This document shows positions 46,155 through 55,760 of a stretch of 64,000 nt of DNA, one piece after another. Position 1 is the stretch's first letter. Each line of letters opens with the position of its first letter. Origin of the DNA: Vicinamibacterales bacterium (GTDB lineage Bacteria > Acidobacteriota > Vicinamibacteria > Vicinamibacterales > Fen-181); NCBI GenBank assembly GCA_036504215.1, contig DASXVO010000059.1, forward strand, positions 124,001 to 188,000, written 5' to 3'. Under the pieces are notes generated by a model that had not been told where the DNA came from, made no database searches, and saw nothing but the letters and a program-made list of their open reading frames with translations. A program made the position numbers and the translations under genes.

Positions 46155-46793
46155 ATGACCCAGTATCTCAAGTCGGACGTTCGGGCGCGCATCGACGACG
46201 CGGCGCTGGAGGTGTTCGCTCGCGAGGGCGTCGAACGGGCGACGATGGCCGCGATCGCGCGGGCGGCGGGTATCTCGACCGGCAACGTGTACCACTACTA
46301 CCGCAACAAGAACGACCTGTTCCAGGCGGTGGTGGGCGACACGTTCGTGCGACAGTTCCAGCGCCTCCTTCGGCGCCGGATCAAGACGCTCGACGGAGTC
46401 CCCGACGTGCGGACACTCGGCGCCGGCTCGCCATTCCACGTCGCCGCGGAAGAACTCCTCGCCTTCGGCATCGAGCATCGTCTGCGGGTCGTCATTCTGC
46501 TCGGCCGCGCGGCCGGCACCCGGCATGCCGGCTTCGGCAGTGAACTCGTCCGAACGCTCCAGCGGCTGGCCGTCGCCCACTTTCGAGGCCTCGAGCCGGC
46601 GCTCGCGGTCACTCCGGCGCTCCGCTCTGCGCTCGAGCGCATCTATCGGCATTGGGTCGACACGCTCGTCGAGATTCTCGTGACACATCAATCTTCGGCC
46701 GCCATTCGCGAGGCGGTCGGGCTCTTCTCGGCCTACCACCTCGCCGGACTCGAAGCGCTCTTCGGCGCGCGGGCCGGGGCTCACCAGGCGTAG
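46155..46793 (+). CDS. TetR/AcrR-family transcriptional repressor
   Basis: The 212-residue protein has the N-terminal helix-turn-helix of the family (EVFAREGVERATMAAIARAAGISTGNVYHYYRNKNDLF, about 15-55) and a helical ligand-binding domain. It is seven bases upstream of the oxidoreductase gene, so the two share a transcript and the regulator likely controls both. A palindrome at its promoter supports autoregulation. The inducer is unknown. Confidence 0.9.
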   Translation: MTQYLKSDVRARIDDAALEVFAREGVERATMAAIARAAGISTGNVYHYYRNKNDLFQAVVGDTFVRQFQRLLRRRIKTLDGVPDVRTLGAGSPFHVAAEELLAFGIEHRLRVVILLGRAAGTRHAGFGSELVRTLQRLAVAHFRGLEPALAVTPALRSALERIYRHWVDTLVEILVTHQSSAAIREAVGLFSAYHLAGLEALFGARAGAHQA

Positions 46794-46800
46794 GAGACGC

Positions 46801-47664
46801 ATGTCGAACCAAATACTCGTGCTCGGGGCGAGCGGACGAGTCGGCGGATTCCTGGCCCGTGAACTGCGGAGGAGGGGTGAACGGCCGGTTGCAGCCGTCC
46901 GGCATCCCGAGCGGTTGCCGCACGGTGCGGCGCTCGAGACCATCCGCTTCGATTTCGATGACGAGGCGACGTTCCGGCCGGCGCTCGAGGGTATCGAGCG
47001 GGTGTTCTTGATCGCCCGGCCAGGCGACGAGCACGCAGACCGCACAGCGCTGCCATTCATCGATGAGATGCGCCGGGCGGGTGTGCGCGCGGTGGTCAAC
47101 CTGACGGCCATGGGCGTGGATCGGCTCCCCGGGAACGCCCTGAACACCGTCGAGCGCAGCCTCGAAGCGTCCGGCATGGCCTTCACCCATCTGCGCCCGA
47201 ACTTCTTCATGCAGATCTTCGCCGCAGAGCCGTTGCTCGGCGGCCTGCGACAAACGGGCCTGCTGCAGATTCCCGCAGGGGACGCCACACTCTCGTTCAT
47301 CGACGCCCGGGACATTGCCGATGTTGCCGCGGAAGCACTGCTGAATCCGGTCCACGAGGGCCAGGCGTACACCTTGACCGGCGGCGAGGCACTCGACCAC
47401 GGCCAGGTTGCCGCGGCCATCTCGAGCGCGACCGGCCGTCCATGCCGCTACGTGGCCATCGACGAAGAAGCCGCCCGCGCGGCCATGGCCGCAGGCGGCT
47501 TTCCGCCGGACCGGGTCGAACGATTGATCGGGTTCTACCGGTTGGTCCGCTCCGGCGCATGCAGCCCGGTCTCGAACGCGGTCGAGCAGATCCTGGGTCG
47601 CCCGCCGCGGGGCTTCGACCAGTTCGCGAGGGACAATGGACACATCTGGAAGGATGAAGGATGA
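46801..47664 (+). CDS. NmrA-type NAD(P)-binding oxidoreductase
   Basis: The 287-residue protein has the GASGRVGGFLARELRRRG nucleotide motif at 10-27. NMRa-like segments follow, including RFDFDDEATFRPALEGIERVF and LRPNFFMQIF. This is the atypical SDR branch that includes quinone reductase QorB and redox sensors. It follows the TetR gene in an operon. Its last residues (KDEG) are encoded by the first units of the GAAGGAT tandem repeat, so the C-terminus may have been altered by it. Confidence 0.87.
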   Translation: MSNQILVLGASGRVGGFLARELRRRGERPVAAVRHPERLPHGAALETIRFDFDDEATFRPALEGIERVFLIARPGDEHADRTALPFIDEMRRAGVRAVVNLTAMGVDRLPGNALNTVERSLEASGMAFTHLRPNFFMQIFAAEPLLGGLRQTGLLQIPAGDATLSFIDARDIADVAAEALLNPVHEGQAYTLTGGEALDHGQVAAAISSATGRPCRYVAIDEEAARAAMAAGGFPPDRVERLIGFYRLVRSGACSPVSNAVEQILGRPPRGFDQFARDNGHIWKDEG

Positions 47665-47738
47665 AGGATGAAGGAGGAAGGAGGAAGGATGAGGAAGGAT
47701 GAAGGAGGAAGGAGGAAGGATGAAGGAGGAAGGAGGAA
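47651..47738. repeat. GAAGGAT/GAAGGAG simple-sequence repeat
   Basis: About twelve 6-7 base units (GAAGGAT, GAAGGAG and variants) run from inside the NmrA-type gene to the terminator hairpin. The complementary motif (CATCCTT) forms a second such tract at 54846-54912. Confidence 0.9.
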
Positions 47739-47760
47739 AGGCGGGACCGCGTCCCGCCTT
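47738..47760. terminator. bidirectional terminator hairpin between convergent genes
   Basis: AAGGCGGGAC and GTCCCGCCTT form a perfect 10-bp stem with loop CGC. It lies between the rightward gene ending at 47664 and the leftward gene ending at 47774. It has a short T-run only on the minus side. Confidence 0.65.
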
Positions 47761-47773
47761 CCCTCCTCATCGG

Positions 47774-50506
47774 CTAGAACCCCTTGTCGAACCAGACGTC
47801 GTCGAGGATTACCGCGGTCTTGCTCACGGTCTTTCCGCCGACGGTCACGACGATCGTGTACTCGCCCGGATCGGCCGCAACCGTGCCGCCGAACGTCGGA
47901 ATCGTCGGCTCGGCCTGCTCGCGACGGAAGCCGCCTCCGGGGCGCCCGGTCTGCGCAGGCTGTCCCGCGATCGTGACCGGTGTCACCCGTGCGTTCCACA
48001 CGAGCCTGTTCACGCCTGCCGCGTTCGGCGCCTTCTTGTTCTCCGCCACGACGCGTGCACCCTTCATGACCTGCACGGTGATGTCACCCGTTGCCGCCGC
48101 CTTCTGGTAGTAGTTGATCAGGACGCCGGCCGGATTGCTGGGCGCATTGAAGTTGATGGTCGCCGACACGTGCTCGTTGCGCGTCACCCACTTCACCGCG
48201 GGCTTGATGTCGAACACATGGAGATCCTGCGCGGCCACCTTGTCGTTCATCTCCTCGAGCGGAGAGATGTCCGTGATGAACACTCCGCGGCCGTGCGTCG
48301 CCACGATCAGTTCGCCGTCGCGCGGGTGGATCTGCAGGTCCCATACCGGCTGCGTCGGCATGTTGCCGTGGAAGTCGTTCCACGTCTTGCCGCCGTCAAT
48401 CGACACGTACAATCCGAACTCCGCTCCCACGAACAGCAGATTCGGGTTCGTAGCATCCTCGCGGACGACGTTGATCGGCTTGTTCGGCAGATTGCCGGCG
48501 ATCGACGTCCACGTCTGGCCGAAGTCGGTCGTCTTGTAGAGGAACGGCCGGAAGTCGTCGTTGCGGTATCCGGTGTAGCTCAGATAGGCCGTGCCCGGGA
48601 AGTGGTGCGACGGCTCGATGCGGCTCACCCAGAGGCCGGGATTGCCCTTGATGTTGTCGTTGAGTTTCGTCCAGTTCTTCCCACCGTCCTTCGACACCCA
48701 CACGTTGCCGTCGTCGGTGCCCGCCCAGAGCAGGTCCTTCACGATCGGCGACTCGTCGAATGCGCTGATCGTGCAGAACTGGATGTTCCCGTCGCCGCCC
48801 TTACCCGTCGTCAGCTTCGCCTTGTCGTTCGTCGTCAGGTCGGGGCTGATGACCTCCCATGAATCCCCGCGCGCCACCGACTTCAGCACCTTGTTCGCCG
48901 CGTGGTAGATGACGGTCGGGTCGTGCGGCGAGACGAGAATCGGCGCCGTCCAGTTGTAGCGGAGCGTGTCGTCGCGGTGGCGGATGTTCTTGGTCTCGCC
49001 GGTGTAGAGGTCCAACCGGGAAATCGAGCCGAACTGCGACTCGTTGTAGAGGTAGCGGTTCGTGACCGTGTCAACGACGTTGAATTGTCCGTCACCGCCG
49101 CCGACGGTCTGCCAGTCCTCGAACGCGATCGGCCGGCCGCCGCGCTTGCTGCTGGGTCCCCGCACCGACCCGTTGTCCTGGAGGCCGCCGTAGACGTTGT
49201 ACGGCACCTGGTTGTCGTAGCCGACCGCGTAGAGTTGCGCGAGCGGCAATTCGTCCGGGTGATACCAGTTCTTGCCGCCGTCGTAGGTGATCCCCATGCC
49301 ATGGTCGTAGCCCAGGATCATGTGGAGGGAGTTCGCAGGGTCGATCCACATCGCGTGATTGTCGCCGCCGAAGCGGAACGCCGGGTTCCAGGTCTTGCCG
49401 CCGTCCTTCGATTCGAGCACGCCCACGCTCAGCACGTAGACGTGATTCGCGTCGTTCGGGTCGACGCGGATGTCCATGTAGTAGTAGCCGGGGCCGCCGC
49501 CAATCTTCTGCTTGTCGGGGCTCACCTTCTTCCACGTCTTCCCGCCGTCGTCGGTGCGCCATACTTCCTCGCCGATCATCCCGTCGCTCGACTTGCCCTC
49601 GCGAAGCTCTTTCTCCCGGTCGGCGTCCGACATGCCGGGCTTGTTGGCGTTCTCGATGTTCGCGTAGAGGATGAGCGGGTTCTTCGCGTAGATGTCGAGG
49701 CCGATGCGGCCAACCATGCCGCCCGGGAGGCCGCCGGTGAGCTTCGTCCAGGTCTTGCCGGCATCGATCGTCTTGTAGATGGCGCTGCCTGGCCCCGCGA
49801 GATTGAACGTCCACGGCTTGCGTTCCTTGTCGTAGGTCGCGGCGTAGAGCGTCTCGGGTTTCTTCGAGTCCATCACGATGTCAACCGCGCCAATCGCCCG
49901 GTCGCCGATCTTCACGTCGAGTGACTTCGTCCAGGTCTTGCCCCCGTCGATGGTCTTGAACACGCCGCGTTCGGCGTTCTCGCTGTAGAGGTGGCCCAGC
50001 GCCGCCACGTAGACGATGTCCGGGTTCTTCGGATGAATGACAATCCGTCCGATGTGGTGCGTGTCCTTGAGGCCCATGTTGGTCCACGTCTTGCCGGCAT
50101 CGGTGGACTTGTACATGCCGTCGCCCCAGTAGGTGCTCCGAGAGGAGTTGGCCTCGCCCGTGCCCACCCAGACGATGCTGGGGTTCGACGCGGCGACCGC
50201 GACGTCACCAATGGAGATGACGGGCTGGTTGTCGAAGATCGACGCCCAGCTCACGCCGTTGTTCACCGACTTCCACAAGCCGCCTGAGCCGGTGGCCATG
50301 TAGATCGTCCACGGCTCGAGCGCCGGGACCGCCCCGTCCACGAATCGGCCGCTCTGCCTGGTCGGCCCGATGGCCCGGAAGCTGAACGCCTTCAGAATCT
50401 CAGGTGAAAGGGTCTGCGCCGCGATGTCGTTGGCGCACAGCGTGAGAGCCAGGATGATGGCGGACACCAGACCGAGAGTCCGAACCGCCGCACGTGCCTT
50501 CCTCAT
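47774..50506 (-). CDS. secreted BNR/sortilin-like beta-propeller protein
   Basis: The 910-residue protein starts MRKARAAVRTLGLVSAIILAL, with AAGGAG seven bases upstream. The mature part carries many Asp-box (S/T-x-D-x-G-x-T-W) repeats, such as STDAGKTWTNM, TIDGGKTWTKS, TDDGGKTWKKV and SIDGGKTWNDF. They form one or two propellers, followed by C-terminal beta domains. The group includes sialidase-like and VPS10/sortilin-type propellers. The sialidase RIP/Arg triad is not apparent, so a binding role is likelier than hydrolysis. Confidence 0.88.
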   Translation of the reverse strand: MRKARAAVRTLGLVSAIILALTLCANDIAAQTLSPEILKAFSFRAIGPTRQSGRFVDGAVPALEPWTIYMATGSGGLWKSVNNGVSWASIFDNQPVISIGDVAVAASNPSIVWVGTGEANSSRSTYWGDGMYKSTDAGKTWTNMGLKDTHHIGRIVIHPKNPDIVYVAALGHLYSENAERGVFKTIDGGKTWTKSLDVKIGDRAIGAVDIVMDSKKPETLYAATYDKERKPWTFNLAGPGSAIYKTIDAGKTWTKLTGGLPGGMVGRIGLDIYAKNPLILYANIENANKPGMSDADREKELREGKSSDGMIGEEVWRTDDGGKTWKKVSPDKQKIGGGPGYYYMDIRVDPNDANHVYVLSVGVLESKDGGKTWNPAFRFGGDNHAMWIDPANSLHMILGYDHGMGITYDGGKNWYHPDELPLAQLYAVGYDNQVPYNVYGGLQDNGSVRGPSSKRGGRPIAFEDWQTVGGGDGQFNVVDTVTNRYLYNESQFGSISRLDLYTGETKNIRHRDDTLRYNWTAPILVSPHDPTVIYHAANKVLKSVARGDSWEVISPDLTTNDKAKLTTGKGGDGNIQFCTISAFDESPIVKDLLWAGTDDGNVWVSKDGGKNWTKLNDNIKGNPGLWVSRIEPSHHFPGTAYLSYTGYRNDDFRPFLYKTTDFGQTWTSIAGNLPNKPINVVREDATNPNLLFVGAEFGLYVSIDGGKTWNDFHGNMPTQPVWDLQIHPRDGELIVATHGRGVFITDISPLEEMNDKVAAQDLHVFDIKPAVKWVTRNEHVSATINFNAPSNPAGVLINYYQKAAATGDITVQVMKGARVVAENKKAPNAAGVNRLVWNARVTPVTIAGQPAQTGRPGGGFRREQAEPTIPTFGGTVAADPGEYTIVVTVGGKTVSKTAVILDDVWFDKGF

Positions 50507-50908
50507 AGAACGCTCCTTGAACGGGAACTCCGAGCCGCGAGTGTACTTCCGGAAGCCAGGGGGAGGGAGCCGCACCGGCCGACACCGATGCTGACGGCAC
50601 ACAGTATCGTCGGGCCGGTCCGGCGTCAAGCCGCTGTCTTGTCGGCCTACACTTCGGTCGCATGCCGCGTCAGAACCTCATGCACTACAGTGCCAATTAC
50701 GAGGGCCGCCGGGCGATCACGGGCCATTCCCGGCTGGTGCCGCTTTTGCTTACGCAAGGATGGACCTTTCGGAGTCGGCCCGCATCGGAATCGCCCCTCG
50801 GCGGCGGCGACTTGCCACGGGCGCTGGACCGACCGCCAGCCCGACAGGAGCGGCCGAAACCCTGTTGTCGGTGTTGGTCGAACGCCCCTTCGTGCGGGTC
50901 TGAACGCC
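50507..50908. other. 402-bp intergenic region
   Basis: No gene with codon structure, no RNA motif and no clear promoter were found. It should contain promoters for the divergent propeller and response-regulator genes. Confidence 0.5.
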
Positions 50909-51289
50909 ATGGCCCATACCGTCTTGATCGTGGACGACTACCCGGACACGTTGGAGCTGTTGGAGCTGACGCTCAGGCTCGAAGGCTACGGGACCATCCT
51001 GGCCTCGACCGGGTTCGACGCCGTGCGGCTCGCCCAGGCCGACCACCCCGACATCGTCATCATGGACATCTTCCTGCCGCAGATGGACGGCATCGCGGCC
51101 TCCCTGGCGATCAAGGCGACCGTAGGGCTGGAACACGTACCCATCATCGGCTACACGGCGCGCACCGGACTCCCTGGCAACGACACAGCCGTGTTCGACG
51201 CGGTTCTTCCAAAACCATGCTCGCCCGACGTCCTCCTTGGCACACTCTCGAAGTTGCTCGCGGGTAGACGACCGGTTGCGGCTTCCTGA
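50909..51289 (+). CDS. single-domain response regulator (CheY-like)
   Basis: The 126-residue protein has the receiver fold with Asp9/Asp10 (VLIVDDYPD), phospho-acceptor Asp53 (IVIMDIFLPQMDG), a Thr in IIGYTAR and Lys in AVLPKPCSP. There is no output domain, so it should act by protein contact or phosphotransfer. No kinase gene adjoins it. The ATG is preceded by no strong ribosome site. Confidence 0.88.
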   Translation: MAHTVLIVDDYPDTLELLELTLRLEGYGTILASTGFDAVRLAQADHPDIVIMDIFLPQMDGIAASLAIKATVGLEHVPIIGYTARTGLPGNDTAVFDAVLPKPCSPDVLLGTLSKLLAGRRPVAAS

Positions 51290-51463
51290 GGCCGGACGCG
51301 CCTGCGCGGCTCCACGCGTCGCGCTCCTGCGAGGTTGCGCCGAAGTCCGCCGTGAGATGGCGGCGGGCGCAGGCAGGACGAGAGCCGACCGAAGGTTCTC
51401 GCCCTCCGCGCGAGCGTGGCTCCCCTGGTTGTCGGAGCGGCAGGACCGGTCTATGCTTCGACG

Positions 51464-52498
51464 ATGATCGCCGTCGGCCTGGCGCTCGTGTTCCTGCTTG
51501 CCGGTGCGGTCGGGCCTGGTTCACTCTCGGTCCACGACCAGCAGCCGCCGCGGCACGCCGAGCGTGTCGATGTGGCACGGGTGCTCATCGACGCTCGCGT
51601 GGTAGACGATGCGGGTCGGGTGGTGCACGGCCTGGTGGCGTCGGACTTCCGCGTGCGCATCGACGGGAGGCCGGCCAGAATCGAGTCGGCCGAATGGGTG
51701 GGCGAGCAGACCCGAGCCGCCGAATCGGTCGCCCCGGCGCCCGGGGCCAGCGCCGTCGATCCCGTGCGCGGCCGCCTCATCGTGTTCCTGTTCCAGAAGG
51801 ATCTCGAAGCGTCGCGAATCGTCGGCCTGATGAGGATGCTGATCGAGACGCGCACGTTCCTCGACTCTCTGGGACCTCGCGACCGGGTGGCCGTCCTGTC
51901 GTTCGACTCGCACCTGAAGATCTGGCTCGACTTCACGAACCGAATCGACAGGGTCCGCGACGTGTTCGCCCACGGGATCCTGTTCGAGAATCCTCCGCCG
52001 ATCGAACCCGTGCTGCCGCCCTCGTTGATGGCGACGCTCGACGTCGTCCGCGCGCACCGGGCGTATTCGATGGAGGATGCGCTGGCACTGCTCGGGCGGG
52101 CGCTCGAGCCGCTGCCGGGGTCCAAGTCTGTGGTGCTGGTCGGGTACGGATTCGGACGCCTCACCGGGAATACGCTGTTCTTCGACCGCTCGTACGGCGA
52201 GGCGCGGCGCGCGCTCCAGGCCGCGCGGGCGTCGGTCTTCTGTCTCGACGTCACCGATGCCGACCGCCACACGCTCGAAGCGGGCCTCGAGATGACGGCA
52301 GAGGACACCGGCGGGTTCTTCGCGCGGACCCACCTGTTCTCGACGCAGGCCCTCGACCGCCTCGCGGCGGCCCTGTCCGGTCACTACGTGCTGTTTGTCG
52401 AGGCGCCCGCGCCGGGAAAGCGGGGGCGCCACGAGATCGAGGTCGATCTGCCCGTGAAGAAGGGAACCGTCCTCGCGAAGCGGGCCTACGCGGACTGA
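51464..52498 (+). CDS. short VWFA-related secreted protein
   Basis: The 344-residue protein starts MIAVGLALVFLLAGAVGPG (signal peptide). It shares the N-terminal strand motif (VARVLIDARVVDDAGRVVHGL, DFRVRIDGRPARIE) and the A-like domain of the gene at 16991-18880, including LGPRDRVAVLSFDS. It lacks that protein's C-terminal domains. A GTG upstream at 51416 would lengthen the leader and is less likely. The role is unknown. Confidence 0.8.
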   Translation: MIAVGLALVFLLAGAVGPGSLSVHDQQPPRHAERVDVARVLIDARVVDDAGRVVHGLVASDFRVRIDGRPARIESAEWVGEQTRAAESVAPAPGASAVDPVRGRLIVFLFQKDLEASRIVGLMRMLIETRTFLDSLGPRDRVAVLSFDSHLKIWLDFTNRIDRVRDVFAHGILFENPPPIEPVLPPSLMATLDVVRAHRAYSMEDALALLGRALEPLPGSKSVVLVGYGFGRLTGNTLFFDRSYGEARRALQAARASVFCLDVTDADRHTLEAGLEMTAEDTGGFFARTHLFSTQALDRLAAALSGHYVLFVEAPAPGKRGRHEIEVDLPVKKGTVLAKRAYAD

Positions 52499-52628
52499 CC
52501 GAACCCGCCCCTCTGTGGCCACCGTGGCTTCGGTCGTGGTAGATTCGCCAGTTGCAATGGGCTCCTGAAGGGCGCCCCATCCAAGCCCGGTCCACTTCCT
52601 ATTTCGTTCCAGCCGAAAGGCGAGTGAT

Positions 52629-54764
52629 ATGTCGAGACGGATTGCATTGTTCCTGATCGTGCTGATGGCGTTCGTCGCGCCCGTGTGGGCGCAGGCGGCG
52701 GCGCCAGCGCCAGCGCCGGCCCAGGCGGCCGTGCCGGCCGACAACCCGTTGCTCGAGGAATGGAAGACGCCGTTCCAGGTGCCGCCGTTCCAGGAGATCA
52801 AGCCGGAGCACTTCCTGCCGGCGTTCAAGGCAGCCGTGGCGCAGAGCCGCAAGGAGCTTGCGGTCATCGTCGACAACCCGCAGCCTCCGACCTTCGTGAA
52901 CACCATCGAGGCGCTCGAGAACGCCGGCGAGCTGCTCTCGAAGGTGCAGGGAGTCTTCGGCGCGCTGCAGGGAGCCGAGACCAACCCGCAGCTCCAGGCG
53001 GTGAACCGCGAGGTGACGCCGATTCTGTCGGCGCTCCGTGACGAGACGCGCCTCAACCCGAAGCTGTTCGAGCGCGTGAAGGCGATCTACGACCAGCGGG
53101 CGAGCCTGAAGCTGACGCCCATCCAGAAGAAGCTGGTGGAGGACACCTTCAAGGGCTACGTCCGAAGCGGAGCCAACCTCGACCCGGCCAAGAAGGAGCA
53201 GCTCAAGAAGATCAACGGTGAGCTGTCGATGCTGAGCGTGAAGTTCGGCGACAACCTGCTCCGCGACACGAACGCCTACCGGCTCGTGATCGACAAGCAG
53301 GAAGACCTGAAGGGCCTGCCGCCGTCGGTCGTGGCCTCGGGAGCCGACGCGGCCAAGGCCGCCGGCATGGCCGGCAAGTGGGTCTATACGCTCCAGGCGC
53401 CGAGCATCTGGCCGTTCCTGCAGTATGCCGACAACCGCGAGCTGCGGCGGCAGATCATCGAGGCCTACACCACGCGTTGCGACCACAACGACCAGTGGGA
53501 CAACAAGAAGACGCTCACGCGGCTCGCGACGCTGCGCGCCGAGCGGGCGCAGTTGATGGGCTACAAGACGTTCGCGGACTACGTCCTCGAAGAGAACATG
53601 GCGAAGACGCCGGCCGGCGTGTACGGCCTGCTGAACCAGCTCTGGACGCCGGCGCGCGCCGTGGCGCTCAAGGAAGCGGCCGACCTGCAGGGGGCCATCG
53701 ACAAGGAAGGCGGCAAGTTCAAGCTCGAGGCGGGCGACTGGCGCTACTACACCGAGAAGGTGCGGAAGGCGCGCTTCGACCTCGACGAGCAGGCGCTGCG
53801 GCCCTACTTCAAGCTCGACAACGTCGTGCAGGGCGCGTTCGCCGTGGCGAACAAGCTCTATGGCATCACCTTCACGCCGCGAACGGACCTCCCGGTCTAC
53901 AACCCCGAGGTGAAGACGTACGAAGTGAAGGATGCGGACGGCTCGCTGCTGGCCGTGTTCTACACCGACTATCATCCGCGGCCCGGCAAGCGCGTCGGCG
54001 CGTGGACTGGCGGCATGCGCGGCGGCTACGTGCGAAGCGGCAAGGTCGTGCGCCCGATCGTCACCAACGTCTGCAACTTCTCGCGGCCGTCCGGCGACGA
54101 GCCCGCGCTGCTGACGCTCGAGGAAGTGAACACGCTCTTCCACGAGTTCGGCCACGCGCTCGCGTCGTTCCTGGGCAAGGTGCCGTACTCGTCGATCTCG
54201 CGGTTCCCGCGCGACTTCGTCGAGGTGCCGTCGCAGATCATGGAGAACTGGTGCCTCGAGCCCGAGGTGCTGAAGATGTACGCGAAACACTACAAGACGG
54301 GCGAGGTCATCCCGCTGGCGCTCGTCGAGAAGATCGAGAAGTCGGCGCAGTTCAACCAGGGCTTCATCACCGTGGAGTACCTCGCGGCGTCGATGCTCGA
54401 CATGGACTGGCACACGCTGACGACGACGCAGGAGCCGGACGCGACAGCGTTCGAGAAGGCGTCGATGGAGAAGATCAAGAACCTGCCGGAGATCCCGCCG
54501 CGCTACCGCAGCCCGTACTACAGCCACATCTTCTCGGGCGGCTATTCGGCCGGGTACTACGCCTACATCTGGAGCGAGGTGCTGGACAAGGACGCGTTCC
54601 AGGCGTTCAAGGAGGCCGGCAACCTGTTCGACCAGAAGACGGCCAGGGCGTTCCGGATGCTCCTCGAGCAGGGCGGCACCGAGGAGGCGATGACGGCCTA
54701 CAAGAAGTTCCGCGGCCGTGAGCCGAGTGTCGAGCCGTTGCTCAAGGCGAGGGGACTGAAGTAG
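52629..54764 (+). CDS. dcp: secreted M3-family peptidyl-dipeptidase (Dcp-like)
   Basis: The 711-residue protein has a signal peptide ending at VWAQA. The alpha-helical M3 fold follows, with the zinc motif His505-Glu506-x-x-His509 (LFHEFGHAL), the third ligand in SQIMENWCLEP and the downstream YYSHIFSGGYSAGYYAY that contains the substrate-binding Tyr/His. It ends with GREPSVEPLLKARGL, typical of Dcp. Dcp removes dipeptides from C-termini. The leader suggests a periplasmic form in the peptide-scavenging set. GAAAGGCGAG upstream sets the start. Confidence 0.92.
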   Translation: MSRRIALFLIVLMAFVAPVWAQAAAPAPAPAQAAVPADNPLLEEWKTPFQVPPFQEIKPEHFLPAFKAAVAQSRKELAVIVDNPQPPTFVNTIEALENAGELLSKVQGVFGALQGAETNPQLQAVNREVTPILSALRDETRLNPKLFERVKAIYDQRASLKLTPIQKKLVEDTFKGYVRSGANLDPAKKEQLKKINGELSMLSVKFGDNLLRDTNAYRLVIDKQEDLKGLPPSVVASGADAAKAAGMAGKWVYTLQAPSIWPFLQYADNRELRRQIIEAYTTRCDHNDQWDNKKTLTRLATLRAERAQLMGYKTFADYVLEENMAKTPAGVYGLLNQLWTPARAVALKEAADLQGAIDKEGGKFKLEAGDWRYYTEKVRKARFDLDEQALRPYFKLDNVVQGAFAVANKLYGITFTPRTDLPVYNPEVKTYEVKDADGSLLAVFYTDYHPRPGKRVGAWTGGMRGGYVRSGKVVRPIVTNVCNFSRPSGDEPALLTLEEVNTLFHEFGHALASFLGKVPYSSISRFPRDFVEVPSQIMENWCLEPEVLKMYAKHYKTGEVIPLALVEKIEKSAQFNQGFITVEYLAASMLDMDWHTLTTTQEPDATAFEKASMEKIKNLPEIPPRYRSPYYSHIFSGGYSAGYYAYIWSEVLDKDAFQAFKEAGNLFDQKTARAFRMLLEQGGTEEAMTAYKKFRGREPSVEPLLKARGLK

Positions 54765-54845
54765 GTCCTGGATTGCCGGTGGCCAGTGTTCGGTGCGATC
54801 CCGAGATCCACCGAGGGCTGGCCACCTCCCGCCTTCCGCTTCATC

Positions 54846-54912
54846 CGTTCATTTTTCATCCTTCATCCTTCAGCTTTTGTTCTTCATCCTTCATCCTTCA
54901 TCCTTTATCTTC
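54846..54912. repeat. CATCCTT tandem repeat just upstream of a start codon
   Basis: CATCCTT and CTTCATC units recur with a few interruptions from 54846 to within a few bases of the ATG at 54916. This is the complement of the tract at 47651-47738. Confidence 0.88.
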
Positions 54913-54915
54913 TAT

Positions 54916-55443
54916 ATGTCCGTCTACCAGGCGACCCGCCTCGCATCCGCGTATGACGGCATCGACCGGCTGCCCGTGGTCGTGCTGCTCGACAACGTTC
55001 GCAGTCTCTACAACGTCGGGTCGTTCTTCCGCACGTGCGACGCGGTGCGGGTGCAGAAGCTGTTGCTCGCCGGCATCACCGCGACGCCGCCGAACGCGCA
55101 GATCGGCAAGACCGCGCTCGGCGCGGAGCAGTCGGTCGCGTGGGAGGCCTGTGCCGACCCGGCCGCGGCGCTCGAGGATCTCCGCGAACGAGGCGTCCAG
55201 CTTGCCGCGATCGAAACCAGCCTTCACGCCGTCGATCTGTTCGACTGGCAGCCCGCCTTTCCCGTCTGCGTCGTCTTCGGCCATGAGGTGGACGGCGTGC
55301 AGCCGGCCCTGCTCGACCGCTGCGACACGCACGTGCGAATTCCGACGCTGGGCCTGAAGCAGTCGCTGAACGTGGCGACCGCAGGCGGCGTGGTGCTGTA
55401 CGAGCTGCTGAGGAAGTACCGGCAGTTGGGGGCCGGGCGGTGA
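54916..55443 (+). CDS. SpoU/TrmH-family RNA 2'-O-methyltransferase
   Basis: The 175-residue protein has the SPOUT motifs VVLLDNVRSLYNVGSFFRTCDA, VVFGHEVDGV and LGLKQSLNVATAGGVVLYELL, forming the trefoil knot and S-adenosylmethionine site. It lacks an N-terminal RNA-binding extension, like the minimal TrmL/TrmH members. No Shine-Dalgarno sequence precedes the ATG: the upstream bases are a CATCCTT repeat. It ends overlapping the start of a Calx-beta fragment at the island edge. Confidence 0.9.
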   Translation: MSVYQATRLASAYDGIDRLPVVVLLDNVRSLYNVGSFFRTCDAVRVQKLLLAGITATPPNAQIGKTALGAEQSVAWEACADPAAALEDLRERGVQLAAIETSLHAVDLFDWQPAFPVCVVFGHEVDGVQPALLDRCDTHVRIPTLGLKQSLNVATAGGVVLYELLRKYRQLGAGR

Positions 55444-55625
55444 CCTATGCGACGGCCAACGAGACGGCGCTGGCCGGCCAGGATTACACGGCGACGGCAG
55501 GCACGCTGACGATTCCGCCCAACAGCGCGTCGGCGACGATCCCGGTCCCGATCCTGATCAATCTCACCACCGAACTCGCCGAGACCTTCTCCGTGACCCT
55601 GAGCCTTGCGATGCCCCATGACGGT
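55440..55625 (+). pseudogene. Calx-beta domain fragment
   Basis: TYATANETALAGQDYTATAG, the TLTIPPNSASATIPVPILIN strand and AETFSVTLS match the second half of a Calx-beta domain. The fragment has no own start region, because its GTG overlaps the methyltransferase stop. It ends where a palindromic repeat begins. It is a relic of a large surface protein. Confidence 0.85.
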
Positions 55626-55639
55626 GCCGTCGGGATGCC

Positions 55640-55760
55640 CTCAGGGCTCAGGGTGAGCGAGCGTGACGAGTGCAGGCGCGAGTCGAAGCCCGCACTTCGG
55701 CGAGCTCTCGCGGTGCGGTGAGCGAAGCCGAGCCTCGAAGGGCGAATGGCAACGCCATTC
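55640..55760. repeat. REP-like element joining the Calx-beta relic to the Rhs tip
   Basis: It ends with CCTCGAAGGGCGAATGGC then AACGCCATTCGGC, the same end found at 62537-62569. The inner part (CAGGGTGAGCGAGCG...) is a diverged version of 62490-62530. Confidence 0.75.

Noticed and set aside
54788-54915. Upstream extension of the RNA methyltransferase
   Set aside because: The extra residues come from translation of the CATCCTT repeat, and family members begin near MSVYQ.
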